Part shown: piece by piece, positions 24,718 to 37,236 of the stretch
How positions within the stretch are numbered: the stretch's first letter is position 1
How the letters are laid out: every line of letters starts with the position of its first letter
Origin: Cryptomeria japonica
Lineage: Eukaryota; Streptophyta; Pinopsida; Cupressales; Cupressaceae
NCBI RefSeq assembly: GCF_030272615.1
Contig: NC_081415.1
Location: 269,420,425 to 269,484,424, forward strand
Reading direction: 5' to 3'
DNA length: 64,000 bases
Made by a program: the position numbers and the translations under genes
Notes under the pieces: model-generated
Told to the model about the DNA's origin: nothing
Seen by the model: only the letters and a program-made list of their open reading frames with translations
Database searches by the model: none

Positions 24718-26351
24718 TTGGTTAATTCCATAAGTCAAAATAATTTTTTGATGGTGGTTGCAGGACTACACATTAATGCCCCTCTGAAAGAAAAGATAAC
24801 AATAGAGAAAGCTATCATCGGGCACTTGATCACTTATAACATGCATATCAATGATCTCACTAGTAAAATTCCTAAGTTGGAAGATGCCCTAACCAAGAGG
24901 AGAAAAGAGACAATAATAAAAGAATAAAACGTTTGGACATATGTTTTAGACAAGGTATGTGGCTCCTTATCTCAAGATGATAGAGATAAGATCTCTTGAG
25001 ATCTCAACACAAGGTTGACAATAAAATAGAGCATTAACTACCAAATACTCTAATGATTATCAAAGATTGATCAAACTAACAGAATATGTAATAGCAGAAG
25101 TTGTAAAAGAATTGAAGAAGATTGTGTCTTCTCCTATGGAGAAGACAAATATTGGGACTAGTCCAATGGAAACTAGAATTGGCACTCCCAATGTTGGTAA
25201 TATTGAAGATGCTTTGGAGAAGAAGACAGATGAGGAAAAATATGGTGATGTAGGTCCAAAAAATGGTCTAGATAATCAAATGGAGACAGACAAGGGTGTG
25301 GAGACATTTGCAAAGAAGACTTCAGCAAAGGAGGAAATTTCAAAGAAGGAGAGGAGTTCAAAGAAGAAATAGGTAAATGATAAGGTGACTAAAGTAGAAA
25401 AGAATATGGAGCCTGGTGCAGAATCTTTTGGACCTTTCAGAGACTCTATATTAGACTTGTTAAATCTACAGTTGTAGTTTGAACTGGTGATTACCTCTAA
25501 GGTACTTTAGGCATCAATGTCTCAAGATCAGATGGAACTTAAGTGATTGTCTCCCTTGCATATTATTTGTTTGGGTGATATACTTCACCATTCTACTCAC
25601 AAGAATTTTTTTATTGTCTCAAATATAGGGCTCATAACTTATTGATGATGTAGTGAAAGTCCATCATGAAGGACTTCTAGAAGTAGTTTTGGATGAGTCT
25701 TTGTCAAGTGTAGAGAAAATACAATTGATGCTTAATGGATTTAAGGAACATGCTTTCAAATTGGAAGCCAAAGTTTTGAAGGATGTAGGGAAGAAGGTGG
25801 AAGAGAAAAGACTAGAAGTTTTGGTGAATAGATGTGCAACAAAATATATCCAACTACAAGAAAGCATAAATTTTTTTGAGAAAAGTGTAAAGGGTATAGT
25901 GGTGGCATACATGTTTTAAAAGCAATGGCCTAAATATACTAAGGATATTAAGGGTCAGATAGATATTATAGCATCACAAATTGTACAACTATCCAATACT
26001 ATAGACATGAAGAATGATGCAAATGGAAATGGAAGGCTTCAAATAGAAAACTTCTACATGCAACTAAATCGATTAACTAATCGGAAGAATAAAATTAAGA
26101 AATAGTTTGATCATCTGAGAGATGTTGTAGACTTGCAACTCACCAACATGGTGAGACTGTTTGAAGACTCTCATAAGCTTGATTTGGTGGTGAAGGTTTC
26201 AGATAACTATAGGGAGGTAGAGGATCTTCTTTTTAAGATTTAAAGTCAATACAATAGTTTGGCCTCTACGAAAGAAGATTGGAAGACCACTTGGTATCAA
26301 CTCAAGTTCGTTCGCAAGGGCATCATGCCCCCTGCCATGCAAGCTACTTAG
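24718..26351 (+). pseudogene. Decayed coiled-coil protein of element E
   Basis: Pieces lie in all three frames (24718-24927, 25067-25372, 25653-25919 and on to about 26351), with several TAG and TAA stops. Content is heptad-like and charged: LTSKIPKLEDALTKRRKE, a lysine-rich KKTSAKEEISKKERSSKKK stretch, LEAKVLKDVGKKVEEKRLE, and later QIVQLSNTIDMKNDANGNG and LRDVVDLQLTNMV. I do not recognise the family and see no enzyme motif. It could be a structural gag substitute in a large non-autonomous element. Confidence 0.45.
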
Positions 26352-26598
26352 TTTTTGTTGGTAAGATTTTTTTTGTTTTTGTACAAACATATGTAGATGA
26401 GTAGAAGATTTTTGGAGCACAATTTGTGTTCTTAGTTTTGTTCATACCCTAAGGGGGAGATGATGAAGATAGGGGAAGAAATTTTGTAGAGATTGATGGA
26501 GTTTGTACAATGATGAAGAGACGTCCTTTATCTTTGGTGTCAAAGGGGGAGAGATATATTGGTGGTTTGGTGGTTTCATGAGTGTTTCCATCAATGAC

Positions 26599-26610
26599 AA
26601 AGGGGGAGAT
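26599..26610 (+). other. Polypurine tract of element E
   Basis: AAAGGGGGAGAT precedes the LTR start. Related tracts AAGGGGGAGA lie at about 26450 and 26535, the same multi-tract layout seen before the Copia 3' LTR. Confidence 0.65.
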
Positions 26611-27960
26611 TGTTTCAAATATGATTTTGTGTTGTCATTGATGTCAACCAAGGTCCAAAAGTATGTGATTAGTGGTATTGTATCAGGAGTATGCTCATGT
26701 GTTCACACAGATGTATGGAAATTCATGGTGATTACTATACATGGTATATCTAGTTTACCCATGGCTATTATGGAGCATTGAAGATGTATTTAGATGTCTA
26801 TAATAGATTTTGGCTAAGTGTGATTGTTCCATTGAATAGTTTATTAAACAAAATTCAGTATTTTGGTTCATATTTTGCTACATAGATTCATCTTTGATTG
26901 CAACTATAGTATGGTGTTGGTGGATTAAAAAAAAGTTATATCTAAGTTTATATGTTCCTATTTGACCTATGGATTACTTTTTGATGGTTTGGGTATCAAT
27001 CATGTAGTGACAGTGTACCTATTTGTAGGAATGATTTTCTTTCATTTACCTTCTGATGTTTTTGGTGATACAGTCCTTTGATATAGTATTGTTAATGTTA
27101 GGTGATGCTATGTTGTGTGTCTACATGGGGTTGTGGAGGTCCACGTCACATTTTGAGTATGTTTGACTGGGTTGCATTATCAGTTCTATCTTTTGGAGCT
27201 GACTTGAGTGTTTTTAGTCTACATAGTAGCATGTAGAGTTGAAGATGATGATTTGGGATTGATTGGAAGGTGTGATGACATTGTGAGATGCTTCACATGT
27301 CTTGTTTCCCTTTCACATTTCTTTAGAGAAAGTATTTGGGCCTGACTATATTTATACTCTACATGTTACATCTAAATATGGTGACCTAATTGATTTATCT
27401 TCTTTGGGAACATGATATATAAAGGATGAGATGTTTTGGAGGATTGTAAGAGTTGAATAAGAAGTGTTGAATGGTGTGCGGTGTAAGTGTAAAGGTGTGC
27501 AGTTACAGATGAGAAGTGATGAAGTTAGTTTCAAATGTTTAGAACAATGAATTGTAATTAGCATTTTAGAGGATGTGCTTCTAATCAAAATAGAAACAAT
27601 TATTCTTTGTAATTAGATCTATTGTATCTTTCCCTGAAGAATTGATCTTCAATATTTTTGCAAGTCCATTGTATCTTACCCTAAGGTTGTGTGCCTTAGC
27701 CTGCAAGTCCAGATTAGGAGTGAGCTTCCTTGGCCTAGCACCTAAAGTTTTGTAATTTGATTTTAGATAGTGAGATAGTTCTCACCATGGTTTTTTCCAC
27801 ATTGGTTTTCCATATAAAATCTTGGTGTCCTTGTGTGATTGATCTTTTGTTTTCAGTTGTTTACTTTTGCACATATGATAATTGGAATAAGTGATGAATG
27901 AATGGTTAACTTTTAATATATGATAATTCATCCCCTCTCTCAACGTCCAGAAGTGTTGAA
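26611..27960 (+). repeat. 3' LTR of element E
   Basis: It starts TGTTTCAAATATG after the purine tract. It ends near GTTGAACA at about 27960, after the 'ATTCATCCCC' pyrimidine block. The end is estimated from similarity to the Copia LTR tail, because no second copy exists here. Confidence 0.5.
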
Positions 27961-30099
27961 CAAATTCTCATCCTTTGCAATCAAGGCTTTGGATTTTGAA
28001 GACTTCAAAACTCACATTTGAATAGGATTATCTTGATCCTTCGCGATTACATAGAAAAATCCACAAAAGAAGGCATATAAAACTTACTCTAAAAGGCATT
28101 GTTTGTAGCATAGAAAGTAAACATGAACACTACGCATTCAAGTCCTAGATTTGAGAGAACACTTAGCTCCAATTATGTATTGACTTTTTTTTATTTTACA
28201 CTCCTTTAATTTTTTTCTTAATGACTTGAATTTGGTGATGAAGTTCTATATATTGTCAAAATTACGTGCATTGCAAATTAATAATTCATTTCTTAGAAAA
28301 TGTCCTTGAATTTCATTTGTTTTTCCAAACAAATCTAAAAATTTATTCCACAGAGCACAATGGCCAATGGGTTGTTCACAACTATTCCACTTATGCAACC
28401 TCTTAACTCCTAGCATTTTTTCATTTTTTATTTCCATTTAAGATATTTGTAAGGTGTTAGAAGTGGAACTGGAGATTTCTTTGTGATGAAACAAGGAAAG
28501 AACACAAATCAAGAGGGATCCAACCACAAATACAAGAAGATTCTCCTCAAATTTACTCAATCAAAGATCCCCCTAGCAATATATGAGCTTGGAACTTTAT
28601 GATTAGCATGATTACATATACCACAAACTAAAAACATTAAAGTGGTCTTGATCGTGGTATGTGCCAATTCCAAATTTGGCTATGACAAAAATGAAGAACA
28701 TTTTTTGACAAAATGAGATCAATTTGATCATACTACTTGATATAAATTATGCACTTTTTTAAAAAAAATATACCAAAAACTGCTATTATAAGAGCAATAA
28801 TAGAGAAAAGTGCACAAAAAACTATGTACCTTAAAAGAATCTACACCGGAAAATGTTAGTGTAGGAGAAAGAAAGGAGCCCCAAAAGTTTCCAAAATGAG
28901 AACTACTCAATTGTTAACCTGTGAGAATCTATAATTTATATAAAACCTAGATATCAAAATAAATAACCATCTACACTATTATGATGTGCACAAAACTCTA
29001 TCCCAAATTAAAAGTTAAAACAAAATTAAAAATATTAAAAATTGGAGATTGGGTGATTGAGTTATGAGCCTTCAAATTTGTATTGCAAAATCAACAACTC
29101 TATTGGTTAAAAGGGTAGGTTTTGGGGTTAAGTCAACTAATGTCACCTTGATGCCATGCTAACATTAATAAAGTTGACCAACAAAATATGCCTACCTTCA
29201 CTAGAATATTCTCCCTAACAAAATATGCTCTCAAAATATTCTTCTACTTCAATAGTTCTCTCAATATAACTAGAGGAATATTTAGTGGAATCTAGGAATA
29301 TTTCATTTCAAGAATCTTACGCGAACATAATCTTCTACTTGATTGAAATATTCTTCGAGTATATTTGATATTGGTTGGTTTTCTTAATTGTCAATCATTG
29401 ATATCCAACAAGGTTATCACAACCATGTGGCACATCATGGTGTTGCCACATGGCAATGTGTGATTAGGTTGATATGTTGTTGTGGCATACACTATGCAAG
29501 TAAGTGCATCCTATAGATTTTTTTTCATTTCCAAAACTATTTTTGAAAAAAAAAAATAGAAAACCATATCAACTGATTTTTCTCATGCAATCATATGGAC
29601 AATATTAATGGTAGTGGGGCAAAAATATTTTGGGAGTAGAGAAAAAGTTGTTCTAAATTTGATGATTTGACAATCAACCTTAGAGTGCTTTGGCCTTCTA
29701 GGTGTGATTACAAGTTTTATTACCCAAAAGACTCCTAAATTGTAACTACCTTTTGGATCTAGAAACCACATCCTAACTTCAAAACCTTGTAAATATAGCC
29801 TTACATGTACAATTTGGACAATAAATTTGTTAGACACCTTGAGTTCAATGGTGATCTCAAATTTGTACCAATTAGTTCTAAAATGAACTTCCAATACAAA
29901 GTCACAAAAGGAAACCCCAAAATCTAGTATTTCTATTAAGTTTGTTTTCATTCTATAGGCCATCATATGATGCAAGAGAAGAGAATACTCAAATTTTTAG
30001 TATCTACCTAGATATGCACTCAAACTCTATCAAAAAGGCTAACCAAAATTATTCAACCTACTCTATACCATGTAAAAGTTGGGTATGGACATGGTCACT
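27961..30099. other. No recognisable feature
   Basis: AT-rich sequence. The longest frame (29583-29975, minus) has no familiar motif and is probably chance. Confidence 0.5.
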
Positions 30100-31070
30100 T
30101 GAATTATAGAACACTAATGAAAAGAATAATGAAATGATAAGATTAGTATGATAAGAATAAATTGTATTTCTATTGATGAATGCAATATATAATGACTAAC
30201 AATTCTGCATTTCTACAGCTAAATGAGATTACAAAGGGAATCCCTTGGTTATATAGGTCAAGGTGAGAATATCATAATATTAAGACAAGTGTCTTAGTAT
30301 TATGATATGAGACATATCCTAATTGTACTCTAAGTAAAATTAAGTTGAAGTGTTAGACCTGATAATGTAACTAGTTAGGTAATATCTCTATTCACTCCAA
30401 CAAAAATAAATCTACTTAGGACCTAGTGTCTTTGAGCTAATTATAGATCTTGATAAAGAATAAAGATACTTTATATTCAATATAATGGAGTTAAAGTATA
30501 AAAATTAAAGAAAGCATATGTCTCTTAGATGCATGGCTCAAGTAAGTGACATATCCAAGAGGTTATGAGTTGAATTTTAGTTCTTCCAATCAAGCAATAA
30601 GTTAACTCAATCTAATTGAGTGAAACTTGGTCTTAATTAAATAGGGTTGGCACCTAACTACCATAAATCAAGGATTGATAAGGTAATTGCAACACTTGAG
30701 TACCTCAAGTGAAGGCTTACATGTGTGATTATCAGTTGCTTTGATGAGTGAAACTAAATATTCATAATATTCTAAGTAAATATAATTGACTAGGTGTAAT
30801 ATTACGTTTAGGATAAACACTATCCTAGGTGAAGTAAAATTTCTACATCAAAGCCTCCTTTTAATTGTCACTTAAGAGGAAATAGAAATGGGTCTCAACA
30901 ACAAGACCATATTAGACACCCACATACAATTATAGAAACCCCTTAAATAAAGAGTTAGAAAACCCCCAAAGAAGGAGAAAGAGGAAATGAAGAGAGAGAG
31001 ACTAAGAAACCCTTCAAATATATTGCCTCATATATTGATTAAGAAATAATAATAGTATAGGATAATGAAG
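30100..31070. repeat. Dispersed repeat, copy 2
   Basis: It matches 1870-2480 block by block in the same orientation: 'TCTATTGATGAATGCAA', 'AAATGAGATTA', 'GGTCAAGGTGAGA', 'TAGGTAATATCTCTATTCA', then, after a longer spacer, 'TTAGACACCCACATACAA' (about 30914). The longer spacer holds a SINE-like sequence near 30530. Confidence 0.6.
30527..30670 (+). repeat. Candidate tRNA-derived SINE inside the dispersed repeat
   Basis: A box A-like TGGCTCAAGTAAGTG (30534-30548) and a box B-like GAGTTGAATT (30567-30576) are spaced as in tRNA-derived SINE heads. The body downstream is AT-rich. The extra length of this repeat copy relative to copy 1 supports an insertion. The 3' limit is a guess and no target duplication was fixed. 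Confidence 0.35.
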
Positions 31071-31548
31071 ATCAATACTAACTAAACAACATTGCTTTTA
31101 TTATAAAGAAGTGGACCAATAGGTGCATATCATAGTGAATGGATGTGAAATTTTAATACATGTCATGTGTGCCTACACTACTCATCTCATGAGATATCAT
31201 ATTGCAAATAATTACAAGAAACCCTCACGAAGCATCTTAAACTCTATCTAAGCAACAATTGAAGGTAGAATCTTAGTGCATGTCAATCACATTGGTGTTG
31301 TAAATAAGAATGATTGTTGATGGGCCATCAAGATGGTCATTTAGTGGGCTCTATATGATATGGTATGCCCTAAGAAACTATATGATATATTAGTTTGTAG
31401 GTCATGTCATTCTAGTTTAATCAAGCACCTTTTATTCATGGTAACTTGGCTAAAGGAGGAGTCCATATAGATAAGGTAATAGGTCCTAGTCAAAGTAGTG
31501 ATCTTTGTTCCTTCTTTCTAGGATAAATAGTTCCTATTGTCTAGAGTG

Positions 31549-31609
<61 letters not shown>

Positions 31610-32379
31610 CTATGTTTGCAAACCCCTCTAGAATGGAACCTTTTTTTAGATCATTATTTCAATATTCACTTGAACAATTGTGTGACCCCCTCAAATAGAT
31701 AAAGTTTTGACACTTTATTCTTAATTTGTGTTTATATAACATAAATACATAAAACTTAATATGCCCTAACAAGTAGAAGATAGCACTTTAATATTTGTGC
31801 AATTACAAGTCTACATAGAGGTGCATTGAGAAGTCTCAAAAAAATATTAGAATATTGATGAAGGGAGCCTCTCCCTCAAACACAATCATATACAAACAAC
31901 AACAAAATTAAGGACAAAGAAGCAGGCAACTTTGTCTATTTTTTTATCAAACCAACTAAAAAACATGCAATACAAGCTATTAGGGTCATAAGACCTTTAT
32001 TACAACAATATTGGTTGCAATATATACAAAAAAACAAACATGCAAGTCTGGAGTTACAATAAATTATTTTTTTGGGTGATACAAGATTACTCTTACATGA
32101 AACTTATATGATTGATATTTTCCATTCCGTAACTAATATTGGCAATGTTCATTTTACCAATCTAAAGCTTTGATGAAAACTTCAAGCTTCAACACATTTG
32201 TATGCAAAATTAATAAAAATTGAAAATTTCTATTTTTAGCCCTTATTCACCAAACCAAAATAGAAAGAAAAAAATTTATTATTATTTTGGTGTTACAATA
32301 TTCTCTTACACCTTGAATGCTACTACATTAGACACTCAAGGTAATTTGAGAGGTGATCTTGTCAAATCTTACGTGTTTT
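31071..32379. other. No recognisable gene
   Basis: Apart from the (TA)n tract the stretch is featureless AT-rich DNA. No coding similarity was seen on either strand. Confidence 0.5.
31550..31608. repeat. (TA)n microsatellite
   Basis: About 58 bases of unbroken TA dinucleotide repeat in otherwise AT-rich DNA. Confidence 0.95.
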
Positions 32380-33330
32380 GAGGGAAACAAAGATGGTCGA
32401 CCTCTATCTTGGATAGGCATGATGAATCTTCAATAGGCCTTCCTTTCCATTTAACCAAGTATTGTTTGTTTCTTGTACTTTTTCTCACATGGTTATTTAA
32501 TATTTCTTCTATCTCTTCCTTCTCCTTAGTAGATGTCAAGACATTCCACTATTCTTTTTTTTTTTTTACCTCCATCATGATACTCTATCAAATCAACATT
32601 GTTGAACATAAGAGATGTGCTTATTCCACTTAACAACTCTACCTCATAAGCATTTCCTACATAATGCTTCTTCAAGATCTTGCATGATCCAACTTTTTTA
32701 TTTTTAACTTGTTATGCATTCCTATAAACAACCTTTATTTCCTTACGTGAACCATGATTACATCTCCAATTTAGAATTCCTTAATTTTTTACTTCTAATT
32801 TGTTTTAGCCTTGTACCAAGAATTCGTCTTATTAATATGATTTCATACATCTTTGTGCAAGTTCTTTAGATGCTCTAAAATCTTAAGCCTCAACACTACT
32901 ATTTTCTCCCTTTTTAATCTTTCTCAAATTAGAAGCATTTTGTGGACTCATATATAATCTAGAATAGGGATTTACTAGTAGTCATGTTGGTAGAAATGTT
33001 GCATGCAAACTCTACCTATGGTAAAATCAAATCCAATCTCTTGGGCATATCTCCTAGTAAGCATCTCAACAAGTTGCCCAAACTCGTATTCACTACCTCT
33101 ATTTTCTCATTAGTATGTGGATATAGAGAACTAAACTTCAAATCAATCTTTAAATTCTTCCATAATGTTCTCCAGAGATACCCAAAAATTTTGGTATCTT
33201 AGTCTAAGATATACTCTTAGATAGAGCATGTAGTTTAATCACTACTTTGAAAAATAACTCTACAATGTGAATATCATGAGTCTTTTGACATGGAAAAAAG
33301 TGTGTCATCTTTGAGAATTTCATGCAAGAC
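32380..33330 (-). pseudogene. Gypsy integrase core and C-terminal part (element D, piece 2)
   Basis: Reading the minus strand gives KMTHFFPCQKTHDIH (near 33300), then KFSSLYPHTNEKIEVVNTSL, NLLRCLLGD, KRLDLILP and EFACNIS (about 33135-32960). These match the Gypsy integrase text around HFIPC..T, SSAYHPQTDGQTEVVNRSLG and NLLRCL.GD. The third catalytic acid (E of IEVVN) is kept. The second acid region reads TKIPKF and has lost its aspartate. Further on, CKILKKH, AYEVELLSG and VDLIEYH match the C-terminal 'GPCKILKK...AYVVELP...FNVADL' region (to about 32540). Many stops are present. It is the continuation of the piece at 44385-45085. Confidence 0.8.
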
Positions 33331-33680
33331 AAAATACAAACACAAAACACAAAACAAAATCCACATAGGCAGATTCCCTCTACTCTTAGATTACAGAAAG
33401 GATTGCAACAACTTCAATTTGCAACTTAATCTGGTGTCTATTCGATTCCCATGTTGCCAACCAACTCCTTAACCAATACTGATGTTATTTCCTCCTACGT
33501 AGAAAAGTCTTTGCTTATTGTTTATATTCTCAATCCTTCATTGCATCTATTCAAACAACCATTTCTCTCCTCTAACCAATCTGTCTTGGTTGTTTCTTTG
33601 GCAATGGCATCTGTTTGAAAGATTAGACAACCATTTCAACAAATCATTTTCTTTGAGATATTCTGTTAGACAGTTCACAA

Positions 33681-33962
33681 TGTTAGGAATGTGAACTCCA
33701 ATGGTCACATGACCTTTTGGCTCCTCCCAAATTTTTGTTTCATAGTTGAATATGAATGTATAAATGATTATGTGTAGTCCATGTATGATGTATTGGAGAT
33801 CAGTTAATAGAAGTGTTCTCTGCTTTCCCTTGAATGTAGCCAACCATTGTGAACCTTGTAATTCATGGTGTTGTGTGTTGTTTTGTGTTTGTCTTAGTAT
33901 TTTAGTTTTGGTTATTTTTGTGTTGTTTGAATATTATTTTCTGTACTCATTTTAAATTAGCA
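33681..33962 (+). repeat. 5' LTR of element C
   Basis: It shares with 43701-43943 the blocks ATGGTCACATGACCTTTTGG, GAATATGAATGTATAAATG and GTTAATAGAAGTGTTC, and ends AATTAGCA. It is 39 bp longer than the 3' copy, mostly from a GTTTTGTG-rich insert near its end. Confidence 0.88.
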
Positions 33963-33964
33963 AT

Positions 33965-33976
33965 TGGTATCAGAGC
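33965..33976 (+). other. Primer-binding site of element C (tRNA-iMet type)
   Basis: TGGTATCAGAGC lies two bases after the LTR terminal CA, the same site and spacing as in the Copia at 7282. Confidence 0.9.
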
Positions 33977-33995
33977 TTGGTTAGATTGAGTAGAG

Positions 33996-35174
33996 ATGAA
34001 AGAAGATGAGGTTGATTCTGTCATCAAAAAATTTCTTGACAATTTAGACTCGATAGAGAGTGATGTTGTGCAAACAAAAACTAAAACAAAGCACCATGTA
34101 CATTGGTGGGATGGCTAGAACAAAGAGGAGGTTTCAGCTGAAGAGGAGGAGGATGCTGGGTATGTTTCCTTCTCGACTCTTGAGGCATATATCAATAGAT
34201 TTGACTGGGAAATTGATGTTGTCCCTGTGGTGAAGGGGAATTTTGGTGGCTTGCAATCAAAAGTACTACCACGAGAACCAAATTGTGAGGCTAAAGGAAG
34301 AGAAATTGTTACTCACAAACCGACTGATTTTTATGGAATAGAAATGGAGGTTTTGTGTTGTATAATAAATTTGAAAAAAGAAAACTTTGAGAAAGATTAG
34401 GAATTTTTTGAAGAAACCTTGAGTCAAGCAATGAAAGTTATGGGAAGGCCCAATAGAACATTACAGAGAACTGTTTCCTCACAAAAATGCATCTCTTATA
34501 AATAGAGAAGATTATCTTTGGTGGAAATAAACCACAAGTGGTCAAGGCTATAGAGAACAAAGATGAACCTCCACATGGGGCCATACGAGGAGAGCATACT
34601 GGAGAATGTAATGATTTATACAGGGATTACTTACAACATTAGCAACTTCCTAGGATAGTCAAGGTGAACAAAAGACCTGATAAGGCCTGATGCCTTGGCT
34701 TCAAGACCAAGCAGCGTTATGTTCGTGTGAGAGTTAGATGTTGAGACAGGAAAAGGTTTGTTCCTAAATCTGAGTCTGTTGACAAGATAAGTGGTAATGA
34801 TTTATATGATAAAATAGATAAATTGGAGGTGGAGAGGTTATTAGCTGAGAAAGACCATGACTAGAGATTGGAAGTTGCAGGACGAAAAGTATCTGTGATT
34901 TCAAACCTGTGTAGGTGCAATTCCAAGAAATGGGTACAAGCAAGACAGAAGGTTGAGGATGCTTGCAATGTCCTTGAATGGTGTAGTGTAAAAGTGTTGG
35001 AGAGAATGTATCCCCATTTCGAATTTTAAGTTGCAATACAAGATTTTTTTGTAAGGAACCGATGTGATTTCAAGAATTGGCGTTGTGAAGAGCCATCCAC
35101 TGAAGGCCACCTTGGGTTTGGAAGACAAGATATGGGACATTTTGTCTCAAGAGGGAGTGGAATTTGAAATGTCT
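33996..35174 (+). pseudogene. Interior protein of element C, 5' part
   Basis: The ATG at 33996 opens MKEDEVDSVIKKFLDNLD, running through a TAG at about 34119. It continues as acidic EEEEDAGYVSFSTLEAY and later FDWEIDVVPVVKGNFGG, then more stops. Near the LINE junction another frame reads ISRIGVVKSHPLKATLGLED then KIWDILSQEGVEFEM. It resumes after the LINE at 43170. I do not recognise it as gag or polymerase. It may be a captured host sequence, but that is only a guess. Confidence 0.45.
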
Positions 35175-35188
35175 TTGGGGTAGAGTTT
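35175..35188. repeat. LINE target-site duplication, left copy
   Basis: TTGGGGTAGAGTTT is repeated as TTGGGGTGGAGTTT at 43156-43169 (13 of 14 identical). The last three T overlap the T-run formed by the LINE poly(A) tail, so the exact edge is ambiguous. Confidence 0.85.
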
Positions 35189-35365
35189 TTTTTTATTAAG
35201 TAAAAACAGGTTTTAAGGGACCTAAAACCTGATTAGATTCGAAAGATAGCCAAGAAGGAAACAAAACAAGACAACTGCAGAGGACCAACAAAAAAACCAG
35301 CAGCAAAGAAAGGGACAGCAAGAGGCCAGCAAGAAATTGGCCCCAAGCCCAGCATTACAAGTTAA

Positions 35366-37169
35366 TTAAAAACTCTTAATAGATTCCTCAGCATTCTGAA
35401 CCAAGAGCATCATCGCCTTGGCCGCTTCCCTCAGGTCGTTGTTTTCCTATCCCAGCTGGCTCTCTTTCATTTTGGTGTCCTTCCTAGTAGTGGTCTGCCT
35501 AGTTCTACGTCTGGGATTCTAGTGGGTGGGGCTGGAGGTTGGAGCATCTTCTATAATTACCACATTCTTATCCTGATTTTTCCTTTCCAAATGATCCACT
35601 AGAGCGTTCATATTCTGGGAAGAAACTTTAAGGACCTGGAGGCTATGGTTCATGAGGCTTTTCAGAGCCTTCTCATTACGGGCAATCTGGGTGTTGATGT
35701 TGTCTTTGTCCTCCTCCGCCTACTCTTTCAGAGTTCTGATAACATCCTCCAAGTGTTTCAAGTCCCCTTTGATCAGATCTTTTTCTAGCCAATCCTCCAT
35801 CTCCATTTCCTCCTCAACTTCATTGTTTTTCATATCCTCATTTTGTTTCCCAGAGTTAGAATCCTTAATAAACTTATTAATTTTATCTTCCAGCTCCCTT
35901 TGCTTACCTTGCATACTAGTGATGTTTTCGACAACACATTTCTGGAAATTGAAGGATTCCAAAGTGCAGTTATGGGCAGTGTTCAAGATGGTGTTCGCAA
36001 AGTCCTTGCCCTGTTCAGTCTCCTCAGAGTTAGGGTTGTCATACTCCTTAGGATTCAGAGCAGCATTCTCACTTTCCAAGCCATTAGGGTTAGAGTGAGG
36101 GTTTTTAGAGTTACCCCCTTCCTCCCCTTCACCATTGTTCTCATCCTTATTTTGCTCCATTTTTGTATCAATGTCCTGATCCTTTTCCTCTTCCTCATCA
36201 CAATGCACCTCCTTTTCCTCATGCTATGTTTCAACTTTCCTTTTTTTGTGGGTAGGGGTATTGGGCTGATCCCCATCTGAGTCAGAGTCTTTGCAGCTCT
36301 CAGAGATATGAGCGTTAGTGATCAAGGGGTCATCTTTGGTTGCCCTGGCCTTGTCCTTTAGATATTCATATATTAGTAGTATAAGCCCCTGGTAGGCTAA
36401 AGGGTAAGAGTTAGGCTTTTTAGCATGGTCTGCAAGACTTTCATTTAGAGAGGATGCTAAATAGAAAGGCAGGGAAATTTTAGCCCCATGATGGAAATGG
36501 TTCAAAATAGCGAAGTGATAGTTATAATTTTTTGTAAATCTTCCATCCATAGTCAAATACTCGATTAAAACCCTTAGAACTTTTTGCCAAAAGGGCTTTA
36601 CCTGCTGGGGAGTGTAGTAGGAGATGTTGTCCTTCTTCACAAAGCTTGCCCTTCTCATCCTCCGACTTCGGGAAGTTTTTGAAAGCTTTAGCTGCATACT
36701 TCCGATCCCTGTAGAATTTAGTACCCTCCATCTGAAGACCCGTGACCTCTGCAACCAGGTTTTCATCAATTTGCCAAATCTCCCCAAAGAGGGTGACTCT
36801 GTTGTTACTCCAGCTTTTAGCAAAACCATAAGACACAAAATTTCTGCTTCCGTGAAGCTTTTCCATATAGTCAGTAAAGCCGTATCTATGGAGCCTTCTC
36901 CAGACCTTTCGTGCACTCTTCCAATTTTCACAGCCTGGAGGCTCATTCCTATTTAGGTTACCACCCATTCTGAGCTCCAAGTAGAGATACCCACTACTAC
37001 AATTCACAGTCCATAGATGAAACCCTGAAAACTTGTTATTTCTGGAATTCCAATGTAGAGACTCTTTCGTTGTTTTGAAATTGTTGCTTATGGCTGCACA
37101 AACCCAACAATTATTACTATAATCTTTCTCACACATATGATCTTGGAAATAATGCCAAAAAACACTCAT
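35366..37169 (-). pseudogene. Third ORF of the LINE (~600 codons, unknown function)
   Basis: The start is MSVFWHYFQDHMCEKD at 37169. The N-terminal half reads through LYLELRMGGNLN, VWRRLHRYGFTDYMEKLHG and GEIWQIDENLVAEVTGLQ to KFPKSEDEK near 36650. It then shifts frame into SYYTPQQVKPFWQKVLRVLI, YLTMDGRFTKNYNYHFAIL, ISLPFYLASSL and YQGLILLIYEYLK. The C-terminal half is strongly acidic and coiled-coil-like (HCDEEEEKDQDIDTK; QRELEDKINKFIKDS; EVEEEMEMEDWLEK), with TAG stops near 36226, 35720, 35523 and 35466, and ends at 35366-35368. No enzyme motif is visible. It resembles gag-like helical proteins of plant mobile elements in general character. Plant L1 elements normally end with RNase H, so this frame is unexpected. 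Confidence 0.7.
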
Positions 37170-37236
37170 TAGCTAATAGTTAATCCGCCCCCAAAATCTA
37201 TCTTTGGAAGTTGTTCCCCAAAAAGTAATCATGAGA

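Larger units (their letters stand above)
24460..27960 (+). mobile_element. 3' part of a non-autonomous LTR element with coiled-coil protein (element E)
   Basis: A decayed lysine/glutamate-rich coding stretch (24718-26351) is followed by three purine tracts and then by an LTR-like block of about 1.35 kb starting TGTTTCAAATATG at 26611. The last purine tract, AAAGGGGGAGAT, is identical to that of the Copia at 11669. The LTR-like block shares with the Copia LTR a 'CACCATGGTTTTT.CCA' block (27783-27800; 6908-6925) and the tail 'ATTCATCCCC..TCTCA'. No 5' LTR, primer site or polymerase was found. The left limit is arbitrary. Confidence 0.55.

Noticed and set aside
35652-36280. Plus-strand frames of 140-148 codons
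   Set aside because: They are shadows of the acidic minus-strand LINE third frame, whose composition gives serine/leucine-rich antisense frames.
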